Shown one piece after another: positions 24,662 to 33,996 of a stretch of DNA of 64,000 bases (positions within the stretch are counted from its first letter, which is position 1; each line of letters starts with the position of its first letter). Source of the stretch: Bacteroidales bacterium. Lineage in GTDB: Bacteria; Bacteroidota; Bacteroidia; Bacteroidales; F082. The stretch covers positions 1 to 64,000 of the forward strand of contig JAFGXS010000011.1 in NCBI GenBank assembly GCA_016936505.1, written 5' to 3'. The position numbers were made by a program, and so were the translations under genes. Below the pieces are notes generated by a model, which was given only the letters and a program-made list of their open reading frames with translations, had not been told where the DNA came from and made no database searches.

Positions 24662-27600
24662 ATGAGTAAAGATTTAAACAACGATACAAAAGACAAAAAG
24701 GTCATCCGGAATTTTGGGTTGTCAACCTGGGCTATCAACAACAAAAACACAGTGTATTTGTTTACTGTAGCCACCATTATTTTCGGTATTTTGGCCTATG
24801 TTGCCCTTCCCAAGGAATTATTTCCCGACATCAAAATTCCTACCGTAATGGTTCAAACCCTCTATCCCGGAAATCCCCCGGTTGATATGGAGAATCTGGT
24901 AACTCGTCCGCTGGAAAAACAGATCGAATCAGTTAAAGGCATCAAAAAGATGACCTCTATTTCGTCTCAGGATGCTTCCAATGTTTTCATCGAATTTCAC
25001 ACCAATGTGGACATTCGAAAAGCATTAAGCGATGTTAAAGATGCTGTGGATAAAGCCAAAAGCGACTTGCCGGATGATTTGCCATCAGATCCTTTGATCA
25101 CAGACATTGACGTTTCAGAGTTCCCGGTAATTAATGTGAACCTTTCTGGAAACTTCAGTTTAAGTGAACTAAAAAACTATGCCAACGACCTGAAAGATGA
25201 ATTCGAAGCCATCAGCCAGGTATCGAAAGTTAACATTACCGGCATTACCGATCGTGAGGTTAAAATTAACCTCAATCCATTTAAAATGGCTGCCATGGAG
25301 GTGAGTTACAGCGATGTGGAAAATGCCGTTAAATCTGAGAACCTCTCCATTTCAGGAGGCAATGCTAAAATAGGAAACTACGAACGAACCATCCGTGTTA
25401 TTGGCGAATTCACTGATCCCAAACAAATTGAAAATATTATTGTAAAACATGAAAAAGGAAATATCGTTTATTTACGTGATATTGGTTCAGTAGAATTCGG
25501 TTTTAAAGAAAGAGAAAGTTACTCCAGACTTGGCAGGCAACCTGTAGTTACTTTGCAGGTTGTAAAGAAAAGTGGTGAAAACCTGCTGGCTACTACCGAT
25601 AAAGTCTTTCAGATTCTGAAAGATGCACGAAAAACCAAACTCATTCCTAACAATTTGCGGATAACCATTACCAATGACCAATCGGATCAGGTAAAATCCC
25701 AAATCAACAACCTGGAGAACAGTATTATCATGGGGATTTTGTTTGTGGTGGCTATCCTGTTCCTTTTCCTCGGAACACGAAACTCATTTATCGTTGGTTT
25801 TTCCATTCCCATGTCCATGCTCATTGCCTTTATGGTAATGGGAATTGCACAGTACAAAATCAATATGATTGTATTGTTTGCTCTGATTTTGGCTTTGGGG
25901 ATGTTGGTTGACAACGCTATTGTGGTCACGGAAAACATATACCGGTTTGTGCAGCGGGGGTATTCCATCAAGGAAGCAGCCCGCCAGGGTGTCGGCGAAG
26001 TAGCGGTTCCGATTATCACTTCAACAGCAACTACGCTGGCGGCTTTCTTCCCGTTGTTGTTCTGGAGCAGTATTATGGGAGAATTTATGAAGTACCTCCC
26101 CATTACATTAATTATTGTGCTCACGGCATCGCTGTTTAATGCACTGGTTATTGTACCGGTTCTGTTCATCGACTTTTACAAACCGGGTGAGATGCAGCTT
26201 CCTAAAAAAAGAAAGACATTAATTATTGCGGCAGTTTTAACTGTAATAGGGATGTTCTTCTACATATTGCATTGGAATATTATGGGTTCTTTAATGATTT
26301 TTGCTGCTATCATTACCCTTATGAACCTTACATTTCTTACCAAACTCAGTATTTGGTTCCAAAATATTTTCCTTGTATGGCTCGAAGAAACCTACCTCAG
26401 ATTTATTCGTTTTGCTTTGCGTAAAAGCAATTCTTACTGGTTAATTTTTGGCACGTTTGTATTGATGATTCTTACCATTATTTTTTACTTCAGCACAAAA
26501 CCGAAAGTTGATTTCTTCCCTGCATCTGATCCTAAGTTGATCAATGTGATGGCAGAACTGCCTATCAGTACCGATATTGAAACTACAGATTCTGTAATGC
26601 AGGTTATCGAAAACAAAGTTTATCAGATTCTGGAACCCGATATGAATATCGTAAAATCAGTTCTGACTGTTACCGGAAAAGGTGCCGTAGGACAAAATGA
26701 AGGGTTCACAAGTCGTGGAGGAAGCCCCAACAAAGGGATCATTACCATTAACTTTGTAGATTACGAATTCCGCCATGGAATCAACACCTTCACTATCATG
26801 CGAACACTGAGTGATAGTCTGATCGGAAAATATCCCGGTGTTAATATCTCTTTGGAAAAACAGCGCGAAGGACCCCCGGTTGGTTATCCAATTAATATTG
26901 AGGTGAGTGGAAAAGACTTCAATACACTTTTAGCGGTTACTGATACCATTAGAACAGTAATTAACAATCAGAATGTTCCCGGCATTGAAGGATTGAAAAT
27001 TGATTTGAATGTGGGAAAACCTGAGTTGCTGGTCCATGTTGACCGCGACAAAGCCAGACGTTTCGGCCTTTCCACCGGACAAATTGGTGAAGCAATTCGT
27101 ACCGCTTTGTTTGGAAAAGAGATTTCAGATTATAAAGTAGGTGAAGACGAATACAAAATCAGAATGAAACTGGATGATAAGTACCGTTATAATGTTTCAG
27201 ATTTGATGAACCAGCGCATCACCTTTCGTTCAGCTTCTTCCGGTAAAATTATTCAGGTTCCTATTTCCGCAGTAGCATCATTCGAGTACGGTTCCACCTA
27301 CGGGGCCATTACCCGCATCGACAGAAAAAGGGTGATCACCATTTACTCTAATGTAATTAAAGGATACAACGCCAATGAGATTAACGGACAACTTAAGACA
27401 ATCCTGAAAACAGTGAAAATGCCTGCAGGTTATTCCTATTCATTTACCGGTGAACAGGAGCAACAAACTGATGCTGCTGACTTTTTGGCCAAAGCACTGC
27501 TGATTGCACTGGCTTTAATTATGATTATTCTGGTGGGTCAGTTTAATTCTTTTGTGAAACCCGCCATTATTATGTTCAGCGTACTGCTGAGTACGATCGG

Positions 27601-28111
27601 TGTGTTTGGCGGACTGGCTACATTCCATATGGATTTCATTGTTATTATGACAGGAATTGGAATTGTATCGCTGGCCGGGGTTGTAGTTAATAATGCCATC
27701 GTGTTAATTGACTACATTGGACTGGTAAAACTACGCCGGAAAAAAGAAATGGGCATTGATGAATATGATGAACTGCCCATGGAAGTTGCCCGTGAATGTA
27801 TTGTTGAAGCCGGGAAAACCCGACTACGTCCGGTATTGCTTACTGCCATAACAACAGTTCTTGGACTTATGCCACTGGCCATCGGGCTAAACATCAACTT
27901 TGTTACTTTAATGAGCGATTTCGATCCTCAGATATTCTTCGGTGGTGATAATACGGCTTTCTGGGGACCTATGTCGTGGACCGTAATTTTCGGATTGAGT
28001 TTTGCTACTTTCTTAACCCTGATTATAGTGCCTTCCATGTACCACGCACTGTATTCAGCCAAGGTCGCCTTTAAAAAAGCAAGAGCAAAATATAATCCTG
28101 ATTTAAAATAA
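24662..28111 (+). CDS. RND efflux pump, inner membrane permease
   Basis: A 1149-aa proton-driven resistance-nodulation-division transporter (AcrB/CzcA-like). TM1 is followed by the porter entry FPDIKIPTVMVQTLYPGNPPVDMENLVTRPLE. TM4 has ALILALGMLVDNAIVVTEN with the proton-relay Asp, and the C-terminal half repeats this as GIVSLAGVVVNNAIVLIDY and RLRPVLLTAITTVLGLMPLA. It is about 100 aa longer than typical pumps: between the two halves (about residues 505-570) two extra hydrophobic helices, KTLIIAAVLTVIGMFFYIL and IMGSLMIFAAIITLMNL, are inserted. The substrate is unknown; metal, drug or lipid export are all possible. It is the last gene of the operon and is followed by a strong terminator. Confidence 0.93.
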   Translation: MSKDLNNDTKDKKVIRNFGLSTWAINNKNTVYLFTVATIIFGILAYVALPKELFPDIKIPTVMVQTLYPGNPPVDMENLVTRPLEKQIESVKGIKKMTSISSQDASNVFIEFHTNVDIRKALSDVKDAVDKAKSDLPDDLPSDPLITDIDVSEFPVINVNLSGNFSLSELKNYANDLKDEFEAISQVSKVNITGITDREVKINLNPFKMAAMEVSYSDVENAVKSENLSISGGNAKIGNYERTIRVIGEFTDPKQIENIIVKHEKGNIVYLRDIGSVEFGFKERESYSRLGRQPVVTLQVVKKSGENLLATTDKVFQILKDARKTKLIPNNLRITITNDQSDQVKSQINNLENSIIMGILFVVAILFLFLGTRNSFIVGFSIPMSMLIAFMVMGIAQYKINMIVLFALILALGMLVDNAIVVTENIYRFVQRGYSIKEAARQGVGEVAVPIITSTATTLAAFFPLLFWSSIMGEFMKYLPITLIIVLTASLFNALVIVPVLFIDFYKPGEMQLPKKRKTLIIAAVLTVIGMFFYILHWNIMGSLMIFAAIITLMNLTFLTKLSIWFQNIFLVWLEETYLRFIRFALRKSNSYWLIFGTFVLMILTIIFYFSTKPKVDFFPASDPKLINVMAELPISTDIETTDSVMQVIENKVYQILEPDMNIVKSVLTVTGKGAVGQNEGFTSRGGSPNKGIITINFVDYEFRHGINTFTIMRTLSDSLIGKYPGVNISLEKQREGPPVGYPINIEVSGKDFNTLLAVTDTIRTVINNQNVPGIEGLKIDLNVGKPELLVHVDRDKARRFGLSTGQIGEAIRTALFGKEISDYKVGEDEYKIRMKLDDKYRYNVSDLMNQRITFRSASSGKIIQVPISAVASFEYGSTYGAITRIDRKRVITIYSNVIKGYNANEINGQLKTILKTVKMPAGYSYSFTGEQEQQTDAADFLAKALLIALALIMIILVGQFNSFVKPAIIMFSVLLSTIGVFGGLATFHMDFIVIMTGIGIVSLAGVVVNNAIVLIDYIGLVKLRRKKEMGIDEYDELPMEVARECIVEAGKTRLRPVLLTAITTVLGLMPLAIGLNINFVTLMSDFDPQIFFGGDNTAFWGPMSWTVIFGLSFATFLTLIIVPSMYHALYSAKVAFKKARAKYNPDLK

Positions 28112-28142
28112 GTTGAAATTTCATAAGAAATTCTAAATTTTA

Positions 28143-28175
28143 AACAAGGAGTTCCGATAATCGGAACTCCTTGTT
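28143..28175 (+). terminator. Strong terminator of the efflux operon
   Basis: AACAAGGAGTTCCGA and TCGGAACTCCTTGTT form a perfect 15-bp stem around TAA. The T-rich stretch after it, TTATTTTTG, also holds the -7 element of the next gene. Confidence 0.85.
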
Positions 28176-28183
28176 TATTTTTG
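28176..28183 (+). promoter_or_regulatory. -7 element of the TGS-uridine kinase gene
   Basis: TATTTTTG matches TAnnTTTG and starts on the base after the terminator stem, 21 nt before the ATG at 28205. The -33 region of this promoter would therefore lie inside the terminator hairpin DNA. Confidence 0.5.
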
Positions 28184-28204
28184 TGTGAAGATAATCTGTT
28201 TAAG

Positions 28205-29878
28205 ATGAAAAAATCGTTTGCCATATTTTGTGAAAACACCCAAACTGAAAAGGAATATCCTTTTGGAACCACATTAGCTGAGATAGCCAAAGATCAAAAA
28301 ATAGAACAACAATATCCTGTTTTGGGAGCCATGGTCAATCACACAGTAAAAGAACTGTCGTACATGATTTACAAGCCCAAAACGGTTCAGTTTTTAAACT
28401 ATCTGCACCCTGATGGAAAGCGTATGTACATCCGCTCTTTGTCTTTTGTGCTTTTCAAAGCGGTTCACGACCTGTTTCCCGATCAGAAGCTTCGTATTGG
28501 ACACTCTGTCTCCAGAGGTCTATATTGCGAACTGGATGATGTTATTAATGAAGAAACACACGAAAAGATTGTGGTTCAGATCAAAAACCGGATGCAGGAG
28601 ATTATTGATGAAGACCTTTCTTTTACCCGTGAAGAAATCCAAACTGAAAACGCATTAAGGATTTTTGAACAATTCGGGCTTGAAGACAAATGTACTTTGA
28701 TGCGAACACGAAAACAGTTCTACAGTTCGGTTTATCACCTGAATGATGTGGTCAATTATTTTTACGGTTATCTGGTTCCTTCTACAGGTTGCTTACATAA
28801 ATTTGATTTAGTAAAATATTACAATGGCATGCTTCTGGTTTTGCCCAAAACCGATCAGCCTGATGAACTGGAGGAAATCATTATTCAAAACAAGTTATTT
28901 GATATTTTTCAGGAGTTTAAAGAATGGGGCGAAATTATAGGGGTTCCGAATGTAGGAAAACTCAACGAAAGAAATCAGGAAGGGCACATCGGGCAAATTA
29001 TTAAAGTTTCGGAAGCATTGCAGGAAAAGAAACTGGCACAGATTGCTGATCAGATTTATCAAAGAAAAGATGATGTAAAAGTGGTTATGATTTCAGGGCC
29101 TTCATCTTCTGGTAAAACTACTTTTGCCAAAAGACTGGGAGTGCAACTCTGTGTTTCAGGTTTCAAACCTGTGGTTATTTCGATGGACAATTATTTTGTG
29201 AACCGCGATCAGAATCCAAAAGATGAAAACGGAAATTACGACTTTGAAAGTCCCTATGCATTGGATATAAAATTGTTCAATAAAAACCTGCTGGACTTAT
29301 TTGACGGTAAAACTATCGACCTTCCCAAATTTAATTTTTCAAAAGGTGAAAGATATTATGATGGAACAAAACTGTCTTTAAAAAACAATGGAATTTTGAT
29401 TGTTGAAGGTATTCATGGTTTGAACCCTGAGATTACTCAATCAGTTCCTGAAAAAAGAAAGTTCAAGGTTTACGTTTCAGCACTAACTTCCTTAAGTATT
29501 GACTCCAACAATCATATTCCTACAACCGATAATCGTTTAATTCGCCGTATGGTTCGCGATTATCTCTACCGGGGATATTCTGCACTGGAAACCTTACAAC
29601 GCTGGCCCAGTGTTCGAAAAGGTGAAGAAAAACACATTTTCCCTTATCAGGAAGAAGCTGATATTATGTTCAACAGCGCGTTGTTGTTTGAATTAGGCGT
29701 ACTCAGACGTTGGGCAGAACCCTTGTTACAGGAGGTTCCTCCTGTTGTTCCGGAGTATTCAGAAGCAAGAAGATTACTTAAGTTCCTCACTTACATACTT
29801 CCAATTCCAGAAAAAGAAATTCCGCCGACATCCATTTTGAGAGAATTTCTGGATGGCAGTAGTTTTGACTATTCTTAG
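28205..29878 (+). CDS. Nucleoside kinase (TGS/ThrRS-like N-terminus fused to uridine kinase)
   Basis: A 557-aa fusion protein common in Bacteroidota. The N-terminal part (FAIFCENTQTEKEYPFGTTLAEIAKD) resembles a TGS domain, and LSFVLFKAVHDLFPDQKLRIGHSVSRGLYCEL resembles the threonyl-tRNA synthetase additional domain. The C-terminal half is a uridine kinase/PRK-type NTPase: P-loop GPSSSGKTTFAKRL (about residues 298-311), then VVISMDNYFVNRDQ and LIVEGIHGLNPEI. It should phosphorylate a nucleoside, probably uridine or cytidine, but the role of the TGS-like part is unknown. The start at 28205 follows the promoter; the earlier track start is upstream of a plausible leader. Confidence 0.88.
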   Translation: MKKSFAIFCENTQTEKEYPFGTTLAEIAKDQKIEQQYPVLGAMVNHTVKELSYMIYKPKTVQFLNYLHPDGKRMYIRSLSFVLFKAVHDLFPDQKLRIGHSVSRGLYCELDDVINEETHEKIVVQIKNRMQEIIDEDLSFTREEIQTENALRIFEQFGLEDKCTLMRTRKQFYSSVYHLNDVVNYFYGYLVPSTGCLHKFDLVKYYNGMLLVLPKTDQPDELEEIIIQNKLFDIFQEFKEWGEIIGVPNVGKLNERNQEGHIGQIIKVSEALQEKKLAQIADQIYQRKDDVKVVMISGPSSSGKTTFAKRLGVQLCVSGFKPVVISMDNYFVNRDQNPKDENGNYDFESPYALDIKLFNKNLLDLFDGKTIDLPKFNFSKGERYYDGTKLSLKNNGILIVEGIHGLNPEITQSVPEKRKFKVYVSALTSLSIDSNNHIPTTDNRLIRRMVRDYLYRGYSALETLQRWPSVRKGEEKHIFPYQEEADIMFNSALLFELGVLRRWAEPLLQEVPPVVPEYSEARRLLKFLTYILPIPEKEIPPTSILREFLDGSSFDYS

Positions 29879-29882
29879 CTTT

Positions 29883-30782
29883 TTATTTCAATGTCTTAAA
29901 ATATTCTTCGAGCGTTTTGTATTGAAATTTGAAGCCCGCTTTTTGAATCTTTTCAGACGACACTCTGTTGCCTTTCAGAACCATTTCTGACATTTCACCA
30001 AGCAGAAGCTTAAGCAAAAACGATGGAACTGGTGGAAAAAAGAAGGGGCGGTCCAGATATTTTGCCAGCAATCTCATAAACTGTTTGTTAGGAACCGGAT
30101 TGGGAGCTACTGCATTATATACTGAATTAAGTTCTGGATTTTCGATCGCATACAAATACATTTGAACAATGTCAGCCAAAGCAATCCAAGGAATATACTG
30201 TTTTCCGCTTCCCAGTGCGCTGCCCACACCAAGCTTAACAGGCAACATCATTTTGGGTAGCGCCCCTTCATCCGGTGACAAAACCACCCCGGTTCGCAAC
30301 GTAACCAACCTGATGTCCAAAGATTTAAGCGTCAACAATGAGCTTTCCCAATTAAAAGTTGTTTTTGCCAAGAAATCGTGACCCGGAACATCATTTTCTA
30401 ACGAAATACGATCAGTAAGTGTTCCACCATAATAACCTGTGGCAGAAGCAGAAATAAAGAACTCCGGTTTTTTATTTGATTGCTTTATTTTCTCTATCAG
30501 CAGTTCAATGCTTTGAACCCTGCTTTCAACTATTATTTGCTTTTGCCTATTTGTCCATCGTTTAGCTCCTACATTTTCACCAGAAAGAAAAATAATACCA
30601 TCAGCAAAATCCAGCGCTTTATCATCAAAATCACCTTTTAAAGGATCCCATTGAAAAACAGGATATTCAAGGTTCTTTTTTGAACGCGAGAGTACGGCTA
30701 CAGAATACCCTTTTTTAGTTAACAAACCACATAATGCAGTTCCGATTAAACCAGTTCCTCCGGCTATCAAAATATTTTTCAT
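29883..30782 (-). CDS. TIGR01777-family NAD-dependent epimerase-like oxidoreductase
   Basis: A 299-aa extended SDR protein of the YfcH/SDR39U1 group. The nucleotide-binding motif is ILIAGGTGLIGTALCGLL at the N terminus. FISASATGYYGG holds the SDR-type Tyr, followed by the family marker PWIALADIVQMYLYAIENPELNSVYNAVAPNPVPNKQFMRLLAKYLDRPFFFPVP-like region, and a DUF1731-like C terminus (GEMSEMVLKGNRVSSEKIQKAGFKFQY). The physiological substrate is unknown. Its start overlaps the stop of the MarR regulator gene by 4 bp, so the two are translationally coupled. Confidence 0.88.
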   Translation of the reverse strand: MKNILIAGGTGLIGTALCGLLTKKGYSVAVLSRSKKNLEYPVFQWDPLKGDFDDKALDFADGIIFLSGENVGAKRWTNRQKQIIVESRVQSIELLIEKIKQSNKKPEFFISASATGYYGGTLTDRISLENDVPGHDFLAKTTFNWESSLLTLKSLDIRLVTLRTGVVLSPDEGALPKMMLPVKLGVGSALGSGKQYIPWIALADIVQMYLYAIENPELNSVYNAVAPNPVPNKQFMRLLAKYLDRPFFFPPVPSFLLKLLLGEMSEMVLKGNRVSSEKIQKAGFKFQYKTLEEYFKTLK

Positions 30783-31450
30783 GAAAGTGGTGTTTCGATA
30801 AACTTTTGATAAATTTCTTCTAACCCAGTGTTTTTATCCGTTTCCTGAATATGCCAGTGGAATGATGTAAGCTTATTAAAAACGGCAAGTGTGTCTGTTA
30901 CTTCATGCAAAGAAAGTGTTCCGATCACAATCTCAGAAACTTTGTGCATTTCGTCGAAAGATGCAATTACTTCCGACTTGCCCAATTCGGTTAATGCAAC
31001 TCTTTTTGCCCTGCGGTCTCTTTCATCATCAAATTCATAAATGAGCCCCAGCCTGATTAAACGCTTGATAATTTCACTTCCGCTTGAAATTTCCAGCAAA
31101 TGTTTTTGAATTAGTTCACTTTTCAACAGACTACCTTCGCGTAATAATGTAGACAAAAAACCAAATTCATCCAGCGTTTTGAACAATCGCTCACTAAATG
31201 CTTTTTTAACATAGGTTCGTGCAAAACGAAACAATGTGGTAACACCAATTGCAAATTGAATTTCTGCAAATTTTTTGAAATTATTATAATCTTCTTTATC
31301 AAAATCTTCAGGACTTTTGAACTGTTCAGAACCAAAAACCCTGTCTTTTAAATATATTGAAAACTGTTCTAAACTGTCATTTTTTTCTTCTTCACCGTAT
31401 AAATCAATATAATTCAAAAGTTTTCTAAGCAACTGTATTTTATACGACAT
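30779..31450 (-). CDS. MarR-family transcriptional regulator
   Basis: A 223-aa winged-helix protein. The N-terminal third is helical. The DNA-binding part runs through EFGFLSTLLREGSLLKSELIQKHLLEISSGSEIIKRLIRLGLIYEFDDERDRRAKRVALTELGKSEV, where DERDRRAKRVALTELG is the MarR wing (usually DxRDxRxxxxxLT). It is longer than the typical 140-160 aa. It is transcribed divergently from the TonB receptor gene, and a 14-bp perfect palindrome lies in the shared control region. It probably represses itself with the TIGR01777 gene, and perhaps the receptor as well. Confidence 0.85.
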   Translation of the reverse strand: MSYKIQLLRKLLNYIDLYGEEEKNDSLEQFSIYLKDRVFGSEQFKSPEDFDKEDYNNFKKFAEIQFAIGVTTLFRFARTYVKKAFSERLFKTLDEFGFLSTLLREGSLLKSELIQKHLLEISSGSEIIKRLIRLGLIYEFDDERDRRAKRVALTELGKSEVIASFDEMHKVSEIVIGTLSLHEVTDTLAVFNKLTSFHWHIQETDKNTGLEEIYQKFIETPLS

Positions 31451-31481
31451 AATATTATTTTTTAATTTTTATTATTTAAAC

Positions 31482-31495
31482 GTAATATATATTAC
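31482..31495. promoter_or_regulatory. Candidate MarR operator, perfect 14-bp palindrome
   Basis: GTAATATATATTAC is an exact palindrome in the gap between the MarR gene and the divergent TonB receptor gene. It lies 10 bp upstream of the receptor's -7 element and 13 nt downstream of where leftward transcription would start. TATTAC recurs 13 bp further on (31503-31508), a possible second half-site. Binding by the adjacent MarR protein is inferred from position and symmetry. Confidence 0.5.
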
Positions 31496-31505
31496 AAATT
31501 AATAT

Positions 31506-31521
31506 TACTTTTGCAAAAATA
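31506..31521. promoter_or_regulatory. Face-to-face -7 elements for receptor and MarR genes
   Basis: TACTTTTG (31506-31513) reads rightward toward the TonB receptor. The abutting CAAAAATA (31514-31521) is TATTTTTG on the minus strand and reads toward the MarR gene. Both match TAnnTTTG with no base between them, so the two promoters overlap and should be mutually exclusive. Confidence 0.45.
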
Positions 31522-31549
31522 ATACATTTTCGACTTAACACAGAATAAC

Positions 31550-33940
31550 ATGAAACAAAATCGACTTTTAGCCATTTTAACTTTTTTCATTCTATTCTCT
31601 TTAAACGCTTTCGATGCCAATGCCCAAATTGGTTCAGTAAAGGGTCAAATTATCAACAGCATAAATAATCAGCCGGTACCTTTTGCTGCCGTTCAGGTTA
31701 AAAACACAACTATTGGAGCCTCTACCGACGACAAAGGTTTTTTTGAACTAAAAGGAATTAAGCCCGGTTTTATAAGGCTGATCGTTTCATCACTGGGGTA
31801 TCAGAATGCCGAAAGTGGAGATATATTTATCAGTAATGAGAATGTGCCTTTTGTAGAGATTAAAATGCAACCTTCGACCCAACAACTAAAAGAAGTAAAG
31901 ATTTCTGCAGGAATTTTCAGACAAAGCGATATCGCTCCGGTTTCGATGCAAAGGCTGGGAATTAAACAAATTGTCGATAATCCAGGCAGCAACAGAGATA
32001 TTTCACGTGTTATTCAGTCGCTGCCCGGGATTGGTTCCACCCCAAATTACAGAAATGATATAATTGTTCGGGGTGGTGGCCCCTCAGAAAGCAGGTTTTA
32101 CCTTGATGGAATTGAAATTCCTGTACTAAACCATTTTGCTACACAAGGAGCATCAGGCGGTCCTGTAGGTATTCTGAACGCTGATTTTATTCAGTCGTTA
32201 AATTATTACGCCAGCTCTTTTCCTGCAGATCGTGGCAATGCTCTCAGCGGAGTTTTTGAGTTTTTCCTTAAAGAAGGTAGCCACGACAAAAATCATTTTC
32301 AGTTTGCTGTTGGTGCCAGTGAAGCGGCTATTACCTCGGACGGACCGCTTGGAAAAAAAACCAGTTATATCTTTTCTGTAAGAAGGTCCTATCTTCAGTT
32401 TCTATTTTCTGCCTTTGGCTTGCCATTTTTACCCACGTTCAACGACTATCAGTTGAAAACAAAAACTCAATTCGACAGCAAGAATCAATTAACGATTATT
32501 AGTTTGGGTTCATACGACCAGATGAAACTAAACACTGGAATTAAAAATCCTGATGCATCACAACAATATATTTTGGCACAAATTCCTGTAAATAATCAAT
32601 GGAGTTATACCATTGGGGCCAATTTCAAGCATTTTACCAAAAACGGGTTTCACACTTTTGTTTTAAGTCGTTCGATGTTATACAATCAACTTTATAAATA
32701 TCCTGATAACAATACATCATTAAGAAGAAGTCTCGATTACGAATCAAAACAGTCAGAAAACAGAATCAGATATGAATATACTTTTCTGCAAAAAGGTTAC
32801 ACCTTTAATTTTAGCACGAATCTGGATTTTTTGAAATATTACAACACCACAACTCAGGATGTTTACGAAAATGACAGTACACAATATGCTCAATATGAAA
32901 CATTATTAAGAACCACTGGTTACGGATTATCGGGACAAGTTTCAAAAAAATATTTTGGCGACAGATTGTCACTTAGTTTGGGAATCCGTTTTGATGGAAA
33001 CAATTACAATAGTAATATGAGCAACCCGCTAAAACAATTCTCACCTCGCTTTGCGGCTTCTTATGCTTTTAACGAAAAAACGAGCGTAAGCGCATCGCTT
33101 GGAAGATATTCTGAACTTCCTGCTGCAACAACACTAGGCTTTAAAACAAATAACATTTACGCAAATAAATCCACGTCTTCTTATATCGATGCCAATCATT
33201 ATAATTTAGGTTTAAGTTATCAACCCGATAAAAACATGTTTTTCCAGCTAACAGGTTTCTATAAGTTTTACGAAAACTATCCTATCAACTTAGTAACGGG
33301 TTCAAGTTTGGCTAATGAAGGAGCTGCTTACAGTAGTGTAGTAGGAACGGTTCCTGCCATTTTTGAAGGCAAAGGCAAAGCTTATGGTTTTGAACTGGTG
33401 AACCGTTTAAACTTTGAACATTTTAACCTGATTGCTTCCTACACATTTGTCAGAAGCCTGTTTACAGATCTTAACGGCAATTATATTCCTTCATCATGGG
33501 ACAGCAAAAACCTCATCACAATAACCGGTTCACAAGCTTTAAAAAGAAACTGGCAAATTGGTTTTAAATGGCGTTTTGTAGGTGGATTGCCTTACACACC
33601 ATTTGATCTACAAAAATCTGCTAATGTTCAAGCTTGGAACGCAACAGGAAAACCATACTTGGACTACAATCTTTTGAATGCAGACAGATTACCTTCTTTT
33701 AATCAGTTGGATATGCGTATAGACAAAAAATACTTTTTCAAAAAATGGTCGCTTTGGCTCTATATAGACGTACAAAATGTTTACAATTTTCAATACAAAG
33801 GGCAGGATTATATCATCAGAGAAAAAGCACCTGACGGCAGCTACCTTACAACGAATAACGGAGCCGATTATGTATTGCAGTCAATAGAAAACATCAGTGG
33901 AACTGTATTACCCACTATAGGAATTATTATTGGTTTCTAA
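31550..33940 (+). CDS. TonB-dependent receptor with CarboxypepD_reg-like domain
   Basis: A 796-aa outer membrane receptor. The signal peptide ends near DANAQ. A carboxypeptidase-regulatory-like domain (about 25-110: GSVKGQIINSINNQPVPFAAVQVKNTTIGASTDDKGFFELKGI) is followed by a plug (RDISRVIQSLPGIG, NDIIVRGGGPSESRFYLDGIEIP) and a beta-barrel. Its C-terminal part contains LDMRIDKKYFFKKWSLWLYIDVQNVYN, typical of barrel ends in this phylum. No SusD partner is adjacent, so it is not a standard polysaccharide locus. The substrate could be a siderophore, a cofactor or another small molecule. It is divergent from a MarR regulator that may control it. Confidence 0.92.
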   Translation: MKQNRLLAILTFFILFSLNAFDANAQIGSVKGQIINSINNQPVPFAAVQVKNTTIGASTDDKGFFELKGIKPGFIRLIVSSLGYQNAESGDIFISNENVPFVEIKMQPSTQQLKEVKISAGIFRQSDIAPVSMQRLGIKQIVDNPGSNRDISRVIQSLPGIGSTPNYRNDIIVRGGGPSESRFYLDGIEIPVLNHFATQGASGGPVGILNADFIQSLNYYASSFPADRGNALSGVFEFFLKEGSHDKNHFQFAVGASEAAITSDGPLGKKTSYIFSVRRSYLQFLFSAFGLPFLPTFNDYQLKTKTQFDSKNQLTIISLGSYDQMKLNTGIKNPDASQQYILAQIPVNNQWSYTIGANFKHFTKNGFHTFVLSRSMLYNQLYKYPDNNTSLRRSLDYESKQSENRIRYEYTFLQKGYTFNFSTNLDFLKYYNTTTQDVYENDSTQYAQYETLLRTTGYGLSGQVSKKYFGDRLSLSLGIRFDGNNYNSNMSNPLKQFSPRFAASYAFNEKTSVSASLGRYSELPAATTLGFKTNNIYANKSTSSYIDANHYNLGLSYQPDKNMFFQLTGFYKFYENYPINLVTGSSLANEGAAYSSVVGTVPAIFEGKGKAYGFELVNRLNFEHFNLIASYTFVRSLFTDLNGNYIPSSWDSKNLITITGSQALKRNWQIGFKWRFVGGLPYTPFDLQKSANVQAWNATGKPYLDYNLLNADRLPSFNQLDMRIDKKYFFKKWSLWLYIDVQNVYNFQYKGQDYIIREKAPDGSYLTTNNGADYVLQSIENISGTVLPTIGIIIGF

Positions 33941-33996
33941 GAAAAAATATTATCCGGAAGATTTCATTATTTTAGTCAAGTTAAACCATAAAAACT

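Noticed and set aside
25687-26169. 160-aa minus-strand ORF inside the RND pump gene
   Set aside because: It is the shadow of conserved transmembrane coding sequence on the plus strand; its composition is unlike a real protein and it has no promoter or neighbour context.
27928-28290. 120-aa minus-strand ORF running from the pump gene across the terminator
   Set aside because: It spans a strong terminator and a promoter and overlaps two well-supported genes on the other strand.
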